Shown: one piece after another, positions 8,582-18,227 of the stretch
How positions within the stretch are numbered: position 1 is the first letter of the stretch
Layout of the letters: each line of letters starts with the position of its first letter
Position numbers and translations under genes: made by a program
The notes under the pieces: model-generated
What the model was told of the DNA's origin: nothing
The model's database searches: none
Seen by the model: only the letters and a program-made list of their open reading frames with translations
Assembly (NCBI RefSeq): GCF_963667135.1
Contig: NZ_OY762974.1
Span: 682,001 to 746,000, forward strand
Reading direction: 5' to 3'
Length of the DNA stretch: 64,000 nt
Origin: an uncultured Macellibacteroides sp.
GTDB taxonomy: Bacteria > Bacteroidota > Bacteroidia > Bacteroidales > Tannerellaceae

Positions 8582-10219
8582 ATGAGACTATTAACCATCG
8601 GGAGATCTCCCTCCTCCAATATAGTATATACCAGTCAGGCAGTAAGCGCACTTCACGCCGAACTTATTCTTCTCAATAATGGAGATATTATTTTGATCGA
8701 CAAAAACAGTGTGAACGGGACATTTGTCATGAACAAGCAAGTCAAACCCGAAACAGAAGTAACCGTACGCCGTGGAGATTCTATCCGGTTTGCCGACAAG
8801 GAGCTACAATGGGGCGACATCCCTATAGTGGAAAACAATAGTAAGTACAAATGTTTATATGGAATCGGGAGCAATTATCGCAATGAAATCCAGTTACCCG
8901 GTAATACCATCAGCCGTTTTCATGCTACATTAAAAATAACCAAAGACAATAAAGCATATATAGAAGACCATAGCAAAAACGGCACTACAATTAATGGGGT
9001 AAAGATTCAAAGTGGGGAAAATATACGTTTAAAACGAAAAGACGTGATACTTTGCGGTGGAGAGCCTGTCGACATAAAAAAGTATATATCAACCTCCTTA
9101 TTCGATAAAAGCAGAAATGCAATTATCACCCTGGGAACAGCAGCCGCAATTATAGCAGGAGTATTTCTTATGCAAGGGACTGATTTTCATGACTTATTTC
9201 CATTTACAAAAAATCCTACACCTGCCGAGTTAATTCCGGCTACAGTTTATGTACATGCCAAATACGTCATCGTGGTAACACTGGAAGATGATCCGTTTAT
9301 TTACGGAATAAATGGTTGGCCCAAAGAGTGGATTTATGGCGAATTAAACGATGAATTTGTTTTCGATCCCGATATCCAAAGCCCACTATCTTATTCAGGT
9401 ACCTCATTTTTTATTACTAAAAGCGGGATAATGGGAACAAACCGGCATATAGCACTTCCCTGGGAGTATTTAAGCGACATTAATAAAGAGAAGATTCATC
9501 AGAATATCGAATTGATTCGTCACGAGTTGCTCCCTTCAAATGAGCTAAATATAAATAATCTGGAAAAATTGCTAACGGAAAAGAGCTTTCTAAGTCAGAA
9601 ATTGAGCGACTATATATTTAAACAATACAACCAAAATCCCGAAAATTTAGAATCAGTAATTAAAGAAGTAAATGGATGGATAACAAGATTTAAAAAATCT
9701 CCTGTTAAAATCTCCGGACGGATTATATACATGGCTGTTGGATATCCCAACCGAAATTATGATTCAGAACAGGAATTTGCCCGCTGTACGGTATTAAAGG
9801 CATCAGACGACCCCAAAAAAGATGTTGCCCTTTTACAACTTAACGATAAAAAGACTCCTAAAGATATAAAATATATCTATGATATCCTTCAAGCTAAAAC
9901 TGATCCAAAATCTTTAAAACCCCAGGGAGAAGATTTATACACAACGGGGTATCCAGCAGGACTAAATTTGGGATTAAGAAATGAAGACGGCGGACTGAAG
10001 CCCACAATCCATAAAGTGACCATAAGTAAAGAACCCGGAGAAATTGATTTTGAGTTTCAAGGCGAAGAGCTGGGAGGAGCAAGTGGTTCTCCAATTTTTG
10101 ACAGAAAGGGTCATTTGGTTGGTGTACTATGGGGTGGATATATTGGCACAGCCACTTTTGGGACGGCTTGTCTGGTAAAGCATATCAAGGAGCTATATGA
10201 TAAAACCAATACAAAATAG
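8582..10219 (+). CDS. Double-FHA transmembrane trypsin-fold serine protease
   Basis: 545 residues. Two FHA domains (about 1-80, GRSPSSNIVY; about 95-165, with SRFHATL and HSKNGTTINGVKI) face the cytoplasm. A membrane helix at about 179-198 is followed by a trypsin-like protease domain (about 215-540). The likely triad is His289 (TNRHIAL), Asp414 (KKDVALLQL) and Ser501 (GGASGSPIF). Inference: phosphorylation inside controls a protease outside, or tethers it near its target. This fusion of cytoplasmic phosphopeptide readers to an extracytoplasmic protease is the most distinctive gene of the operon. It ends 4 bases before the preferred start of the next gene. Confidence 0.88.
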   Translation: MRLLTIGRSPSSNIVYTSQAVSALHAELILLNNGDIILIDKNSVNGTFVMNKQVKPETEVTVRRGDSIRFADKELQWGDIPIVENNSKYKCLYGIGSNYRNEIQLPGNTISRFHATLKITKDNKAYIEDHSKNGTTINGVKIQSGENIRLKRKDVILCGGEPVDIKKYISTSLFDKSRNAIITLGTAAAIIAGVFLMQGTDFHDLFPFTKNPTPAELIPATVYVHAKYVIVVTLEDDPFIYGINGWPKEWIYGELNDEFVFDPDIQSPLSYSGTSFFITKSGIMGTNRHIALPWEYLSDINKEKIHQNIELIRHELLPSNELNINNLEKLLTEKSFLSQKLSDYIFKQYNQNPENLESVIKEVNGWITRFKKSPVKISGRIIYMAVGYPNRNYDSEQEFARCTVLKASDDPKKDVALLQLNDKKTPKDIKYIYDILQAKTDPKSLKPQGEDLYTTGYPAGLNLGLRNEDGGLKPTIHKVTISKEPGEIDFEFQGEELGGASGSPIFDRKGHLVGVLWGGYIGTATFGTACLVKHIKELYDKTNTK

Positions 10220-10223
10220 CACT

Positions 10224-11720
10224 ATGCGGAAAACAATTTTCATTCAGATACTATGGATGGCTTTGCCCTGCGTTCTTTTTTCTCAAACCGTTAAGTGGGC
10301 GGTAAAGCCTGCTTATTCGTTCATCGAGACCATTTCCGACGATTTATATAAAATCAAATCCGGGAATAAATGCGGAATAGCTGATAAGCAAGGAAAAATC
10401 ATTGTGAATGCGGAGGTAGATTCCATTACTCCCTTTGTGGAAGACAACGCCCTGTTGTTGGACAGTCAGGGAGGAAAATACAAAATAAGAGGAATTATAA
10501 ACCGTCGGGGTGAAGTAAATATCCTCGCTGAAACATATTATGTAACTTCCTGGCCATATTTCCAGAACGGCTACCTCGTTGTTTCCAATCCAAACGGACT
10601 ATATGGTTTTATGAACAATGCAGGAAAAGAAGCCATCTCATGTAAATATAAAAACGCGCATCCATTTTCAGAAGGATTCGCCTCTGTTACCTTACTAAAC
10701 GACAGAGTCATTTATGTCAACACGTTCGAGCAACCTCTTCAGCTGGAACCCGGCGACGGCGAAATTTATCTGGGTACTACTTTCCGCAACACCGAAGCCC
10801 TGGTGTGTACAGTCGACAAAAAGATGTATCTTATCAAACAGAACGGCAATATCAAAAGCAAAATTAAAAAGAGTGAATTTGCTGTAGACGCCATGTATTG
10901 TTTATGTACAGATGGAATCAGCATGTCGGTACCAACCGTGCAACTACCAGATATACCAAATGGTGGTCCGGTACCATATAAAGAACAGAGTCTGTACGGA
11001 TTCAGAAACGGCGCAACTATTGTACTGCCGCCTCAATTCACGGATGCCTGTCCATTTAAAAACGATGTTGCAAAGGTTATGCAAAACGGCAAATATGGTT
11101 TGCTCAAAATTGTATCTACAGATTCAATTACCGCGAAAGTAAACAAAACTGCGTTGAAGGTCGAAAAGATGATACCAGAAACATTGAACTACACCGCAAC
11201 GGTTCCAAAAGAACTGAGTAATATCCCGTTGGAACTTACCGTTACCAACGAAAACAGCACTCCGTCGGAAATTCTAATTTCTGCTCAAAACGGGAATACA
11301 GAAAGAAACTACTCTTTTACACCTTCGGTTGTGAAAGGAGTAGAAATCTATACAAACAACTATACATTTCAGCTCAGTGGGGATGATCTGATTCTACGCA
11401 AAGAACAACAAAGCATTGCTTTTCGTAAAATCCCGGAATATTTATTGGCTGTAAGTCCCGGATCATCCAAAGCCAACGAAGACAACGTTGCATCGGTCAA
11501 TATCCTTTTAAGCAACTCATCTGATTTTCCGCTTAAGATGAAAGTCTCAGTAGATGGAACAATAAAACCCGTTGAGATAAAAGCGTTGGAAAAAAAGAGT
11601 CTATCCGCTACTTTCAAAGATGTAAACATCAAAGAGTTCCGTAAAGTTAGAGTTACTGTTCCAAACGGAAAAACGCAGGAACGATCAGTCGAAGTTATAC
11701 CATTTTATCAAGAAAATTAA
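10224..11720 (+). CDS. Secreted WG-repeat protein
   Basis: 498 residues from ATG 10224. This start is preferred over 10197 because it directly gives a signal peptide (MRKTIFIQILWMALPCVLFSQ). The N-terminal half has WG/KWG-type beta repeats (CGIADKQGKIIV, YGFMNNAGKEAISC, KYGLLKI). The C-terminal half is a beta-rich region that looks like immunoglobulin-type sandwiches (about residues 300-495). WG repeats occur in envelope proteins of many Bacteroidetes, with poorly known binding roles. Exported to the periplasm or surface. Co-directional with the kinase genes and probably the first envelope output of the operon. Confidence 0.7.
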   Translation: MRKTIFIQILWMALPCVLFSQTVKWAVKPAYSFIETISDDLYKIKSGNKCGIADKQGKIIVNAEVDSITPFVEDNALLLDSQGGKYKIRGIINRRGEVNILAETYYVTSWPYFQNGYLVVSNPNGLYGFMNNAGKEAISCKYKNAHPFSEGFASVTLLNDRVIYVNTFEQPLQLEPGDGEIYLGTTFRNTEALVCTVDKKMYLIKQNGNIKSKIKKSEFAVDAMYCLCTDGISMSVPTVQLPDIPNGGPVPYKEQSLYGFRNGATIVLPPQFTDACPFKNDVAKVMQNGKYGLLKIVSTDSITAKVNKTALKVEKMIPETLNYTATVPKELSNIPLELTVTNENSTPSEILISAQNGNTERNYSFTPSVVKGVEIYTNNYTFQLSGDDLILRKEQQSIAFRKIPEYLLAVSPGSSKANEDNVASVNILLSNSSDFPLKMKVSVDGTIKPVEIKALEKKSLSATFKDVNIKEFRKVRVTVPNGKTQERSVEVIPFYQEN

Positions 11721-11745
11721 TCATTTATAATTTAACAGTTTCATT

Positions 11746-12384
11746 ATGAAAAGAAAATTAGTTTTACTCCTTGTTCTTTTTGCGGCCATCCAGGCAAATG
11801 CGCAAGAAGTAATTGATCTGGATATTAGCAGATCGTACACAATTTCGGTAGGGCCAAAAGCCGGAGCGAATTTCACGACAATGAGTGGTAATCCGGTTGG
11901 AATAAACATGGATGCCAAAATGGGATACGGCTTTCATGCCGGTCTGGCAGCCAACCTGCATATGGGGCGTCATACAGAATCCAGTAAGGGCGGAACCGGG
12001 AATTTCGGGTTACGTCTGGAGGCGTTGTATTCTCAATTGGCCGTAAAAGCAGGCGACAACGATCTGAAAATGGATTACATTTCAGTTCCCTTATTGGCCG
12101 AATATTACCTTACTCCACGACTCAACATCGAGGCAGGTCCCACATTCATGAGTATGATAAAAAGTTCTCCCGATAATATGGTAGTCGATGGAGCATCAAT
12201 TGCAACATCACAACTCAAAGGAAATGATGTATTACTTTCGGTCGGAGCCGGATACGAATTTAAAAACGGATTTACTGCCAATGTACGGTATAACCTCGAC
12301 TTCACAGACCTGGCCGGCAACATGCCTTGTAAAACCAATGTATTGCAGGTATCCATCGGATGGCTGTTCAAGATAGCCCAATAA
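11746..12384 (+). CDS. Outer-membrane beta-barrel protein (porin-family, OMP_b-brl_2-like)
   Basis: 212 residues with a clear signal peptide (MKRKLVLLLVLFAAIQANAQ). The rest shows alternating amphipathic strands and the typical pattern of the small Bacteroidetes beta-barrel family: GPKAGANFTTMSG near the start, YISVPLLAEYYL in the middle, GAGYEFKNGFTANVRYN near the end, and a terminal aromatic/Leu strand (VSIGWLFKIAQ). Likely an eight-stranded barrel in the outer membrane. The 25-base gap from the WG-repeat gene suggests the same transcript. Specific transport function unknown. Confidence 0.85.
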   Translation: MKRKLVLLLVLFAAIQANAQEVIDLDISRSYTISVGPKAGANFTTMSGNPVGINMDAKMGYGFHAGLAANLHMGRHTESSKGGTGNFGLRLEALYSQLAVKAGDNDLKMDYISVPLLAEYYLTPRLNIEAGPTFMSMIKSSPDNMVVDGASIATSQLKGNDVLLSVGAGYEFKNGFTANVRYNLDFTDLAGNMPCKTNVLQVSIGWLFKIAQ

Positions 12385-12416
12385 ATAATAATCAATAATC
12401 AAAAGAAAAAAGTATC

Positions 12417-13397
12417 ATGAAAAAATATCTTTTTGCAATACTAGCCATCATCTGCACCCTCTCTTCGTGTACAAACGAAGATCAGATCGACATCAAATAC
12501 GAAACAACCTTCAAATTAATGCCTTCAAGCGTAATATCGGGGTTTAAAGAATTTGTTACAGGAAGTTTTGACCTTAATGGCGATTTTAAGGTGCGTACCA
12601 GTCTTTTTATATATGATAAAACAGGTACATTAATAGACAAACAGATTTCTTATCTTGATAAATACACAGACGTAATGACTGTCACAACTTCGCTTCCTTT
12701 GGGAGAATATACCTCAGTAGCAACAACAGATATAGTAGAATATGCAAACTCCACAGTTAGTACCGAAATGTGGCAATATAAAAATCCCGAAGTTTTAAAT
12801 ACATTCAATATCATAGATGCAGGTTACATGGGGCAGGACTATAAGATCTTGGGGGTATCAACAAACTCATTTACAGTCAAAAGAAAGGACGAGATTGTCA
12901 TCCCCATCTACCCCGCAGGATGCTTATTCACTATTTACTATATTGGAATACATAATACAAAATTCAGTAATGTTATCAAAATGGGCCTGTATTTTAACAG
13001 AAGTAATGATTATTTATATTTTACGGAAAATGCAACCCCAGAAACAAAAATAACAAGCAGGGGAAGTTATGATTTTAAATGTTCAGAGCTTGATCTTACA
13101 AATAGCTATTATGACAACACAAACAATATCTATGGGTACAGTTTCCATCTCCCCGACCCTGCATTTAACTTTTTATTTAGTTTTACATACACAGATGGTT
13201 CAAAAAGAAATCTAGATCCTGAAACCATAAAAATGGAAGCAGGACAGCAATATCTGATTACGCTCGATCTTGACAAATCCGGTTATGGATACGAACTAAC
13301 AAACGGAACAAAAAGCACTCCTTCAACATACAATAAATCAGGAGGTACAGCTCGTCAGCTACTTCATGTAAAAGATTTGGTAAAAAAAATCAAGTAA
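12417..13397 (+). CDS. Putative lipoprotein, possibly of the FimB/Mfa2-like type
   Basis: 326 residues. The N-terminus MKKYLFAILAIICTLSSC is a lipoprotein signal with the modified Cys at position 18. The mature part is beta-rich (KYETTFKL, SLFIYDKTGTLIDKQ, SLPLGEYTSVATTDIVEY). The pattern of a short lipoprotein with a domain describing a number/text-like beta sandwich recalls FimB/Mfa2 fimbrial anchor proteins, but I cannot confirm that by eye. It sits 32 bases after the barrel gene and 9 bases before the protease lipoprotein, so all three probably act together at the outer membrane. Confidence 0.6.
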   Translation: MKKYLFAILAIICTLSSCTNEDQIDIKYETTFKLMPSSVISGFKEFVTGSFDLNGDFKVRTSLFIYDKTGTLIDKQISYLDKYTDVMTVTTSLPLGEYTSVATTDIVEYANSTVSTEMWQYKNPEVLNTFNIIDAGYMGQDYKILGVSTNSFTVKRKDEIVIPIYPAGCLFTIYYIGIHNTKFSNVIKMGLYFNRSNDYLYFTENATPETKITSRGSYDFKCSELDLTNSYYDNTNNIYGYSFHLPDPAFNFLFSFTYTDGSKRNLDPETIKMEAGQQYLITLDLDKSGYGYELTNGTKSTPSTYNKSGGTARQLLHVKDLVKKIK

Positions 13398-13406
13398 ATT
13401 ATTATT

Positions 13407-14765
13407 ATGAGTAAACTATTCTATTGTGTACTGAGTCTGTTTGTTCTTTGGGGATGCTCTTCAGAAAGTGAGTATCTGGAAACGTTGGTTCAAGTTACAC
13501 CGGACGAAAAAATTCTGGAGGCGAATACTAACCATAACAGATGGATTTACACACAGATGAATGATCACTATTATTGGAGGAAAGACATTCCCGATTCTGC
13601 ATCATTAAATTTCGCAGCAGAGCCGTCTGCATTTTTTAAGAGTCTTTTATCTAAAAATGATCGTTTCTCGTGGTGCGAATTAAACAGTAACTATAGTGGA
13701 AACTCTGAACAGATTTACCTTCCCGATAAGATTGGTTTCGAATACCAATCTTATCGGGACTCCCGGAACCAACTCATCCATCAAGTCCTCTATGTAACCC
13801 GTACAAATGCAAAGGATGCCGGGATTGCAAGAGGAGACTGGGTAAAATTAGCAAAACAGTCAGGCAGCGACTGTATTCTTGAAAAAGGAGATATCAACAA
13901 AGGGTATTTCAGTTCAGTCGGACAAATAGCCGTCTCATTAAACAGCGCTACAAGTGCTACTACTGTAAACAACACGCTCTATATGGACAGCATCTATACC
14001 ATCGGGAATAAAAAAATTGGCTATATGGTCTATCTGCAGTATGAAGACAAAGTCGATCTGTTTCCGGCATTTAGTTATTTCAGACAGAAAGGCATCGACG
14101 AACTCATTCTCGACTTACGCTATAATCCGGGAGGTTATGTTAGCACTGCCGCATTATTATCGGGGCTCATTGTAAAGCAAACTGCTTTAGGCAAAATCTT
14201 TCAATTGCAGGAATATAATAACATTCAGGGAAATATATTGAAAAAAGAAACCGGCGACAGTATTCTGGTAGAGAAAATACCCTCCTCGTCTGTTGTTTTA
14301 CAAAACAACCTCGATCTGGATAAACTGTATGTGATAACCACCTCCCATACCGCATCGGCAAGTGAATCCACCATCATAGGATTACGTCCGTACATGAATG
14401 TTATAACCATTGGCGAAACAAGCTATGGAAAAGGAGTTGGGTCTTATACATTACAGGATCCCCGATATAAGTACCAGCTACAACCAATAACCTTCAGATA
14501 CTACAATGCCCTGCATATAACGGTACCAGACACAGGATTGGTTCCAGACTATTATACAGAAGAAACAACAAGTTCACAAGCCGGATTGGGAGAAACAACA
14601 GAACCATTGCTCCAAACAGCTTTGTCGGTTATTACCGGCGGCACGAATGCCCGGTCTTCCGGTTCCGGAATCCACACAAAAGCAAGTCCGTCAGCTCAGC
14701 TCATCAAAGTTGGAGAAGCATCCTTTGCCCATAAATATAATTTTAAAAATAATAGTTTAAAGTGA
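13407..14765 (+). CDS. S41-family peptidase lipoprotein
   Basis: 452 residues. The lipoprotein signal is MSKLFYCVLSLFVLWGC, and the acylated Cys is followed by Ser-Ser-Glu. Family S41 (C-terminal processing peptidase) is shown by a PDZ-like middle region, ELILDLRYNPGG, the catalytic serine motif HTASASES (near residue 320) and the catalytic Lys of SYGKGVGSY. The Asn-His-Trp-rich N-terminal segment (NRWIYTQMNDHYYWRKDIP) is typical of Bacteroidetes S41 lipoproteins. Probably outer-membrane anchored. It overlaps the next gene or ends just before it. Confidence 0.9.
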   Translation: MSKLFYCVLSLFVLWGCSSESEYLETLVQVTPDEKILEANTNHNRWIYTQMNDHYYWRKDIPDSASLNFAAEPSAFFKSLLSKNDRFSWCELNSNYSGNSEQIYLPDKIGFEYQSYRDSRNQLIHQVLYVTRTNAKDAGIARGDWVKLAKQSGSDCILEKGDINKGYFSSVGQIAVSLNSATSATTVNNTLYMDSIYTIGNKKIGYMVYLQYEDKVDLFPAFSYFRQKGIDELILDLRYNPGGYVSTAALLSGLIVKQTALGKIFQLQEYNNIQGNILKKETGDSILVEKIPSSSVVLQNNLDLDKLYVITTSHTASASESTIIGLRPYMNVITIGETSYGKGVGSYTLQDPRYKYQLQPITFRYYNALHITVPDTGLVPDYYTEETTSSQAGLGETTEPLLQTALSVITGGTNARSSGSGIHTKASPSAQLIKVGEASFAHKYNFKNNSLK

Positions 14766-14770
14766 GAATA

Positions 14771-16012
14771 ATGATACGAAAAACAGCATTGGCAACCCTC
14801 GTTATAATGGGGTTTATTCAGCTCTCGGCGCAAGTTAGCACATTCGAAACCGTCCTATTAAAAAACGGTTCAGTGCTCGAAGGTTACATCTCCAGGCAAC
14901 GTCCGGGCGAAAGCTTTAGCTTTATGGCAGAAAAAGCCATACTCTTTATGCCTATGAAAGAGGTTAAGGACATCATTACCCGCGAAGTACCCGTAAATGA
15001 ATTACCCCCTGTCTGGTACAAATGGGCAGAAAACAATAGCGCAATCAATGAAAGAAAACAGACCTTTACCTTCTCCGACATTACGACCCTCAATCATGTA
15101 ACGTTCAGTGTCAGGTTACTGGAGAAAGGTGAAATCATCAAATACCTGGATCTCTCACCACATACCTTTACACTGAACTGGGACACCATTCAACTCGTAA
15201 AAAAAGAACGCAGAGACAAACTTGCCTTATCCGGAACAAACGATGTTCTTTTGCTTAACAACGGACAAACGCTGGAAGGACAAATTGTAGAACAAATTCC
15301 AGGCAAATCCCTTAAATTAATTAAACAAGACGGTCTGGTCGAAGTGATCGATCTGCTGAATGTCTCTAAGATGAGTATCACAAAAATGAATTCCGATCAA
15401 TCACTTTTTGAACAATATCCAACTATAGACATTCTGCATCTGGACGATAACTCGGATCTCAAAGGGCTAATTGTTGAGAGAAATCTGGGAGAAAAAGAAG
15501 ACGACTGTTACCTTGTTGTCGAAACTGAAAAGGGAACCAGACACACAGTAAAAACAAACAAAGTCAAGGAGTATTATAAAGAAATCAACACCTTGTATAA
15601 ACCGGAAACGGATATACTGATCAAAGAAGGCGATTTTCTGATCAATCGTCAACCCGCAGTAAAAAGTTCCGTGATAGAAGAAAAGAAAATGCTCTCCCTG
15701 TCGACCGACACCACGAATATATTCTTGCACAAAGATTCTCTTCCTAAAGGAATCATTATCGAAACGTACCTTCCGGGTATAACGAGCAAAGATATTACAC
15801 TGGTAAAAATCAATTCATATCGAATAAACAGTAAAACTGTACGGAAAGGATTTACCTACGAAAGTATGGTAAAAAACAGTATCGCAGCTACAGAAATTAA
15901 AACAAGTGCAAATAAAACAACCCGGATCATTTATCCTTCAATTTCCACTCCAGGCTTGTACGCCCTCTATATGCAAGAGAAAAAAGAAGCCTATCTCTTT
16001 TACGTCAGGTAA
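14771..16012 (+). CDS. Exported protein with repeated beta units, unknown function
   Basis: I chose ATG 14771, giving 413 residues and a signal peptide (MIRKTALATLVIMGFIQLSAQ); a GTG at 14762 is also possible and would overlap the previous stop. At least three similar units are visible, each starting with L-x-N/D-G-x-x-L-x-G: LLKNGSVLEGYISRQRPGES, LLNNGQTLEGQIVEQIPGKS and HLDDNSDLKGLIVERNLGEK. They look like small SH3/Sm-like beta barrels. No catalytic motif is seen. It is the last gene before a strong terminator, so it ends the operon. Probably periplasmic. Confidence 0.65.
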   Translation: MIRKTALATLVIMGFIQLSAQVSTFETVLLKNGSVLEGYISRQRPGESFSFMAEKAILFMPMKEVKDIITREVPVNELPPVWYKWAENNSAINERKQTFTFSDITTLNHVTFSVRLLEKGEIIKYLDLSPHTFTLNWDTIQLVKKERRDKLALSGTNDVLLLNNGQTLEGQIVEQIPGKSLKLIKQDGLVEVIDLLNVSKMSITKMNSDQSLFEQYPTIDILHLDDNSDLKGLIVERNLGEKEDDCYLVVETEKGTRHTVKTNKVKEYYKEINTLYKPETDILIKEGDFLINRQPAVKSSVIEEKKMLSLSTDTTNIFLHKDSLPKGIIIETYLPGITSKDITLVKINSYRINSKTVRKGFTYESMVKNSIAATEIKTSANKTTRIIYPSISTPGLYALYMQEKKEAYLFYVR

Positions 16013-16020
16013 AAACAGTA

Positions 16021-16067
16021 ATACCCCTTAGTCTATCCCGTCGCAGGGAAAAATCTAAGGGGTATTT
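16021..16067. terminator. Bidirectional terminator between the convergent operons
   Basis: ATACCCCTTAG (16021-16031) pairs perfectly with CTAAGGGGTAT (16055-16065), followed by TTTT on the plus strand and preceded by A-rich sequence that becomes U-rich on the minus strand. It lies between the convergent ends of the exported repeat protein and the DUF4435 gene, so it can stop both. Confidence 0.85.
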
Positions 16068-16075
16068 TATACCTA

Positions 16076-16918
16076 TCATAATAAAATATCAAAATGTTCA
16101 GTCTCAGCCCAGTCTTTAATCGAATTATATAGATTGGTTTGCTCAAAATCCTCTTTTCGATACGATAATCGAAGGCATTTTTGAAAGTCTTTATAACTAA
16201 TACTCTGCGATAAATCCGTGCGCTTAGTTAAATGCAAAGCAAAAAGAGCAGAAGTATCATGTCCATTACACAATTGAAACAAATCTATTCCGGACTTCCC
16301 TTCAATAAAAGTAGCGATGTCATCGTTAGTAAACACTCTTATTTTATTTGAAGACCTTAAATTCAAATCAGAAACACATTTTACTTTATCGAAATTGCTG
16401 TCCCCATCATAGTAGTTACCAAAACTAATTCCTTCAAAACGAATTTGGAGATGATTCGTATCATTATACCAACGAATATATCCTATAAAAGAGGCTTGGT
16501 TCAGTATTTTAGTTCTTATTTCTAAAATATTATCACTTGTAGGATATTCAGTTGATATATTATCTAAAACCCGATCCGATTTCATCATCATCATCTCAAG
16601 ATCATGTTGATCCGTTATAAAAATTGAATGATGCAAATCAGAACCAGCGTTTAGTCTTATAAAATCGGCATCTTTAATCCCAATAACCTGCCGGGTCTCT
16701 TCTCTTAATTCCGGAACAACAGTATCAATCATTGTGCATGAACCCGGAACCTCTTTTATTTTAACTTTATCATTCCTAAACACTTTGGAGTAAACCTTTT
16801 CATCATCGATTCCTTCCACGAGAATCCAGATTTTATCTCTGCCGGAAGGACTTAGTAAAGAAAGACGAATTTCCGCTACTAAATCCGTGGATTCAATACA
16901 TCTTCTAAGAGAACCCAT
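16076..16918 (-). CDS. DUF4435 TOPRIM-like protein (AriB-like, candidate defence effector)
   Basis: 280 residues. The TOPRIM-like signature is visible: WILVEGIDDEKVY with Glu35, then VIGIKDADFIRL with the acidic pair Asp83/Asp85, then further conserved Asp-His-Asp (ITDQHDLEMMM). This pattern is that of DUF4435, the family of the PARIS effector AriB, a nuclease that in E. coli attacks host tRNA once released from its ATPase. It starts one base after the ATPase gene stop and is the last gene of the three-gene minus-strand operon. Function here is inferred from family and context only. Confidence 0.75.
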   Translation of the reverse strand: MGSLRRCIESTDLVAEIRLSLLSPSGRDKIWILVEGIDDEKVYSKVFRNDKVKIKEVPGSCTMIDTVVPELREETRQVIGIKDADFIRLNAGSDLHHSIFITDQHDLEMMMMKSDRVLDNISTEYPTSDNILEIRTKILNQASFIGYIRWYNDTNHLQIRFEGISFGNYYDGDSNFDKVKCVSDLNLRSSNKIRVFTNDDIATFIEGKSGIDLFQLCNGHDTSALFALHLTKRTDLSQSISYKDFQKCLRLSYRKEDFEQTNLYNSIKDWAETEHFDILL

Positions 16919-16919
16919 A

Positions 16920-18227
16920 TTAACTCAGCAAATTATTCTCATATAAATCATAACTCAAATCCCAGTGATTACCTACAATCTGCGGAGAATGAGTCGCAAT
17001 AATAAGCTGAACATTCTTGATTTTAGTTATTCTAAGTAAATCACCAATAAACTCTTGTTGCCAGGTAACATGCAGCGAAATCTCAGGCTCATCAATCAGC
17101 ACTACAGTGTCCGGTTCAGCCCTAAACAGCAAATCATAAAGCAAGATAAGTTCATGTTGCTCTCCGGATGACAAATCTTCGGGATTCAGATTCCGTTCCT
17201 TTTTGGTTTTGAAGTAAAAACCTTTTTCAGTATCAATAAACAAATCCTTATTGGTAAAGTCTTTGCTCTTAACTATATTTGCAAATAGCTCCAATTTATC
17301 GACAAGCTCTTTATATTCTGCAACCTTATATTCCGCATCTTTTAAATAAACAGATAGCGTCTTTTTACTACTCTCATTGTACTCCGCTTCAAACTGAGAT
17401 GTTGTAGAAAGCCCATACTTTTTTAATACAGCTTGATTGTCCAATAATGCTTTAAATCTATTTCTATATTCCTCCTCTGTAAATGAATCGACACACTCCA
17501 ACAATCTTTTAGGAAACGTACTATCCAAAATCTGAGCTTTTTTTAAAGCACCCAATTGCACTTTTTTAATTTCATCAGCAAGTTCCGAAGCATCTTTAGC
17601 TATTGAATATTCGCTTTTTCTCGTTGAATAAAACGAAGACGAAGATCTGCTGTCTTTCAGAAATGAAAGTCTTTGGTCTTTAATTAAGTATGAATTTAAA
17701 GAGCTTAAAAATAAAGAAAAAGTTCCATCTATCGTACTGTATTTAATTTCTCCCAGGATATCGGTATTTATTCCAATTAATTCATTCGTCGAATAAGAAC
17801 AATCCGTACGCCTGTCGTACCAGGTATCATTTCTATAACGCAGATTTGAATTACTCTCAAGTCCTTTTACAAATTCCGACGGATCAAAATTGAAACGCGC
17901 CTGTTCTGCTTCCTGTTGAAAAAGAATAAATGAAACTTTAGCATCTTGCGAAGTAAAACCATTATCTACAGAAGGATCGGCTTCCGGAAAGTTTTTTGTA
18001 ATAAGAATTGAATACTCCTTTTCCCAATATAATTGAATCGATTTAAAATCAAGTTCCTGAAAATAGTAAAAATTATTCGAATACAGATTATTGATAATCA
18101 ATAATATGGTAGTTTTCCCATATCCATTAGGACCCGTTAATATAGATAAATTACCTTTTTCTTTAAAATCTATATCATAAGAAAATGTATCAAACAAATT
18201 ATCGATTTTTATTCGGGTAATATTCAT
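16920..18227 (-). CDS. ABC/SMC-like ATPase (AriA- or PtuA-like)
   Basis: 435 residues. Walker A is LTGPNGYGKTTI (near 32-43), the ABC signature-like segment LSSGEQHELIL precedes Walker B VVLIDEPEISLH, and the switch His is in IIATHSPQIVG. The middle is helical, forming an SMC/Rad50-like coiled region (many Lys/Glu). This architecture is shared by AAA_15/AAA_21 ATPases of PARIS (AriA), Septu (PtuA) and OLD systems. It overlaps the upstream HNH gene by 4 bases and is 1 base from the downstream DUF4435 gene, so the three are one translational unit. Such ATPases usually sense phage proteins or DNA ends and hold the toxic partner inactive. Confidence 0.87.
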   Translation of the reverse strand: MNITRIKIDNLFDTFSYDIDFKEKGNLSILTGPNGYGKTTILLIINNLYSNNFYYFQELDFKSIQLYWEKEYSILITKNFPEADPSVDNGFTSQDAKVSFILFQQEAEQARFNFDPSEFVKGLESNSNLRYRNDTWYDRRTDCSYSTNELIGINTDILGEIKYSTIDGTFSLFLSSLNSYLIKDQRLSFLKDSRSSSSFYSTRKSEYSIAKDASELADEIKKVQLGALKKAQILDSTFPKRLLECVDSFTEEEYRNRFKALLDNQAVLKKYGLSTTSQFEAEYNESSKKTLSVYLKDAEYKVAEYKELVDKLELFANIVKSKDFTNKDLFIDTEKGFYFKTKKERNLNPEDLSSGEQHELILLYDLLFRAEPDTVVLIDEPEISLHVTWQQEFIGDLLRITKIKNVQLIIATHSPQIVGNHWDLSYDLYENNLLS

